From Vicugna pacos (taxonomy: Eukaryota > Chordata > Mammalia > Artiodactyla > Camelidae), in the NCBI RefSeq assembly GCF_048564905.1, contig NW_027328740.1, forward strand, positions 31,485,019 to 31,549,018: 64,000 nt of DNA, written 5' to 3'. Below, in pieces: positions 63,551 to 64,000 of the stretch (position 1 is its first letter; each line of letters starts with the position of its first letter). Under the pieces are notes generated by a model. That model was not told the DNA's origin. It did not search any database and saw only the letters and a program-made list of their open reading frames with translations. Position numbers and translations under genes: made by a program.

Positions 63551-64000
63551 AAAACTGAGGCCTAATACATATTCAAGTTCAGTCAAAGATTCCCCTCACT
63601 TACCACACTCCCTTCACCCCAGAGAAGAGATAAACCCAGCATTTCCGGAATCTAGTGGAAGGCCATCGTTTCTTTGTGGGAGGTAAGTATTCAATCTGTA
63701 TATATTTCAGTCGAGACTATTTGACCTTTAAGGAGATCACTGTTGTTCACAGAATGTGAAGCTGGTTGAACTCTGGTTCTAGGAGGGGCTTGCCATTCTC
63801 GTACTGGCTTCATTGTAGCTCAGGTTCTGATCCTTCAAATGGATGCCTGAGTAGAGGGGAGGGAAGGGCAAGTGCTTGATAGCTAGGCCCCAACCTTGGA
63901 AAAGGCTTACCTGGGCTTGGTGCATTTTGGTCTCAAGGGCTTGGAAATGACCCTTGGGACGTGTGGATTCTCACGACCTCTTCCAAGAACATGAGCGTTT
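63551..64000. repeat. Repeat unit C13 (first 450 bases only)
   Basis: The start of a further unit is cut by the window edge. It is diverged to a degree similar to C12 and shares with it ttctttgtgggag near 63,665. It shows that the array continues to the right. Confidence 0.93.

Larger units (their letters stand above)
1..64000. repeat. Macrosatellite array, ~5.3-kb unit, 12 full copies plus a partial copy
   Basis: The same ~5297-bp sequence recurs head to tail across the whole window. Landmark sequences and reading frames recur at spacings of 5296, 5297 or 5293 bases (for example 594, 5890, 11187, 16484, 21781, 27078, 32375, 37672, 42965, 48262, 53555, 58852). All copies have the same orientation, and no unrelated sequence lies between them. 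The array runs past both edges. The fossil L1 ORF1 in each copy points to a mammalian genome. I do not recognise the unit as one of the named macrosatellites (D4Z4, DXZ4, RS447, CT47 and similar). Confidence 0.98.
54965..64000. repeat. Diverged right flank of the array
   Basis: From the breakpoint in C11 to the window edge, units differ from canonical copies by several to about twelve percent by eye. They also differ from each other, apart from a 501-base identical tract. Core units C3-C7 differ by only a handful of bases each. This is the pattern expected where unequal crossing-over homogenises the interior of an array less efficiently near an end. The actual array edge is not in view. Confidence 0.75.

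Noticed and set aside
1-64000. CRISPR array or bacterial repeat region
   Set aside because: Units are 5.3 kb, not 50-80 bases, there are no spacers and no bacterial genes, and the L1 fossil places the sequence in a mammal.
1-64000. Array of endogenous retroviruses or LTR elements
   Set aside because: No terminal repeats flank a coding body, and no retroviral protein motif was seen in any frame. The only mobile-element coding remnant is L1 ORF1.
1-64000. Tandem array of a multicopy testis gene (TSPY, SPIN/Ssty, SYCP3/XLR, PRAME, USP17 types)
   Set aside because: I compared the open stretches from memory with these families and found no convincing match. Frames are short and show neutral substitution patterns.

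Overview
The window is one uninterrupted head-to-tail array of a ~5.3-kb tandem repeat (a macrosatellite). It holds twelve complete units and the first 450 bases of a thirteenth, and it is cut by both window edges. Taking the sequence at position 1 as an arbitrary unit start, units begin at 1, 5296, 10593, 15890, 21187, 26484, 31781, 37078, 42371, 47668, 52961, 58259 and 63551. Unit length is 5297 in most copies and ranges from 5292 to 5298. I call them C1 to C13. I found no intact protein-coding gene, no RNA gene, no CRISPR array and no separate SINE or DNA-transposon insertion.

The host is almost certainly a placental mammal. The one recognisable protein fossil in every unit is the RNA-binding half of a LINE-1 ORF1 protein, on the minus strand, and nothing is bacterial or viral in layout. 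The species and the name of the satellite cannot be told from the sequence alone.

Layout within a unit (offsets as in C1): 1-890, no recognised element; ~890-1182, a GC-richer block that stays nearly unchanged even in the most diverged unit and carries a CTCF-like core; 1183-2098, AT-richer, nothing recognised; 2099-2754, L1 ORF1 fossil on the minus strand, containing a second CTCF-like core at 2226-2239; 2755-~3000, a decayed probable continuation of ORF1; ~3480-4450, GC-richer, positioned where an L1 5'UTR would lie relative to that ORF1, but not proven; 4450-5295, AT-rich, nothing recognised. No L1 ORF2 was recognised anywhere.

Layout along the array: C1-C2 are canonical with a variant leader (type A). 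C3-C7 (10,593-37,077) are almost identical to each other. C8-C9 and C10-C11 form a 10,590-bp two-unit higher-order repeat in which C8 and C10 carry a diverged ~3.9-kb segment. From about 54,965 to the right edge (C11 right half, C12, C13) the copies are clearly more diverged from the canonical type and from one another. Short identical tracts inside diverged units indicate gene conversion. The picture is of a satellite with a homogenised core and an older flank. Whether it acts as a chromatin or insulator array is a hypothesis resting on the two CTCF-like motifs.
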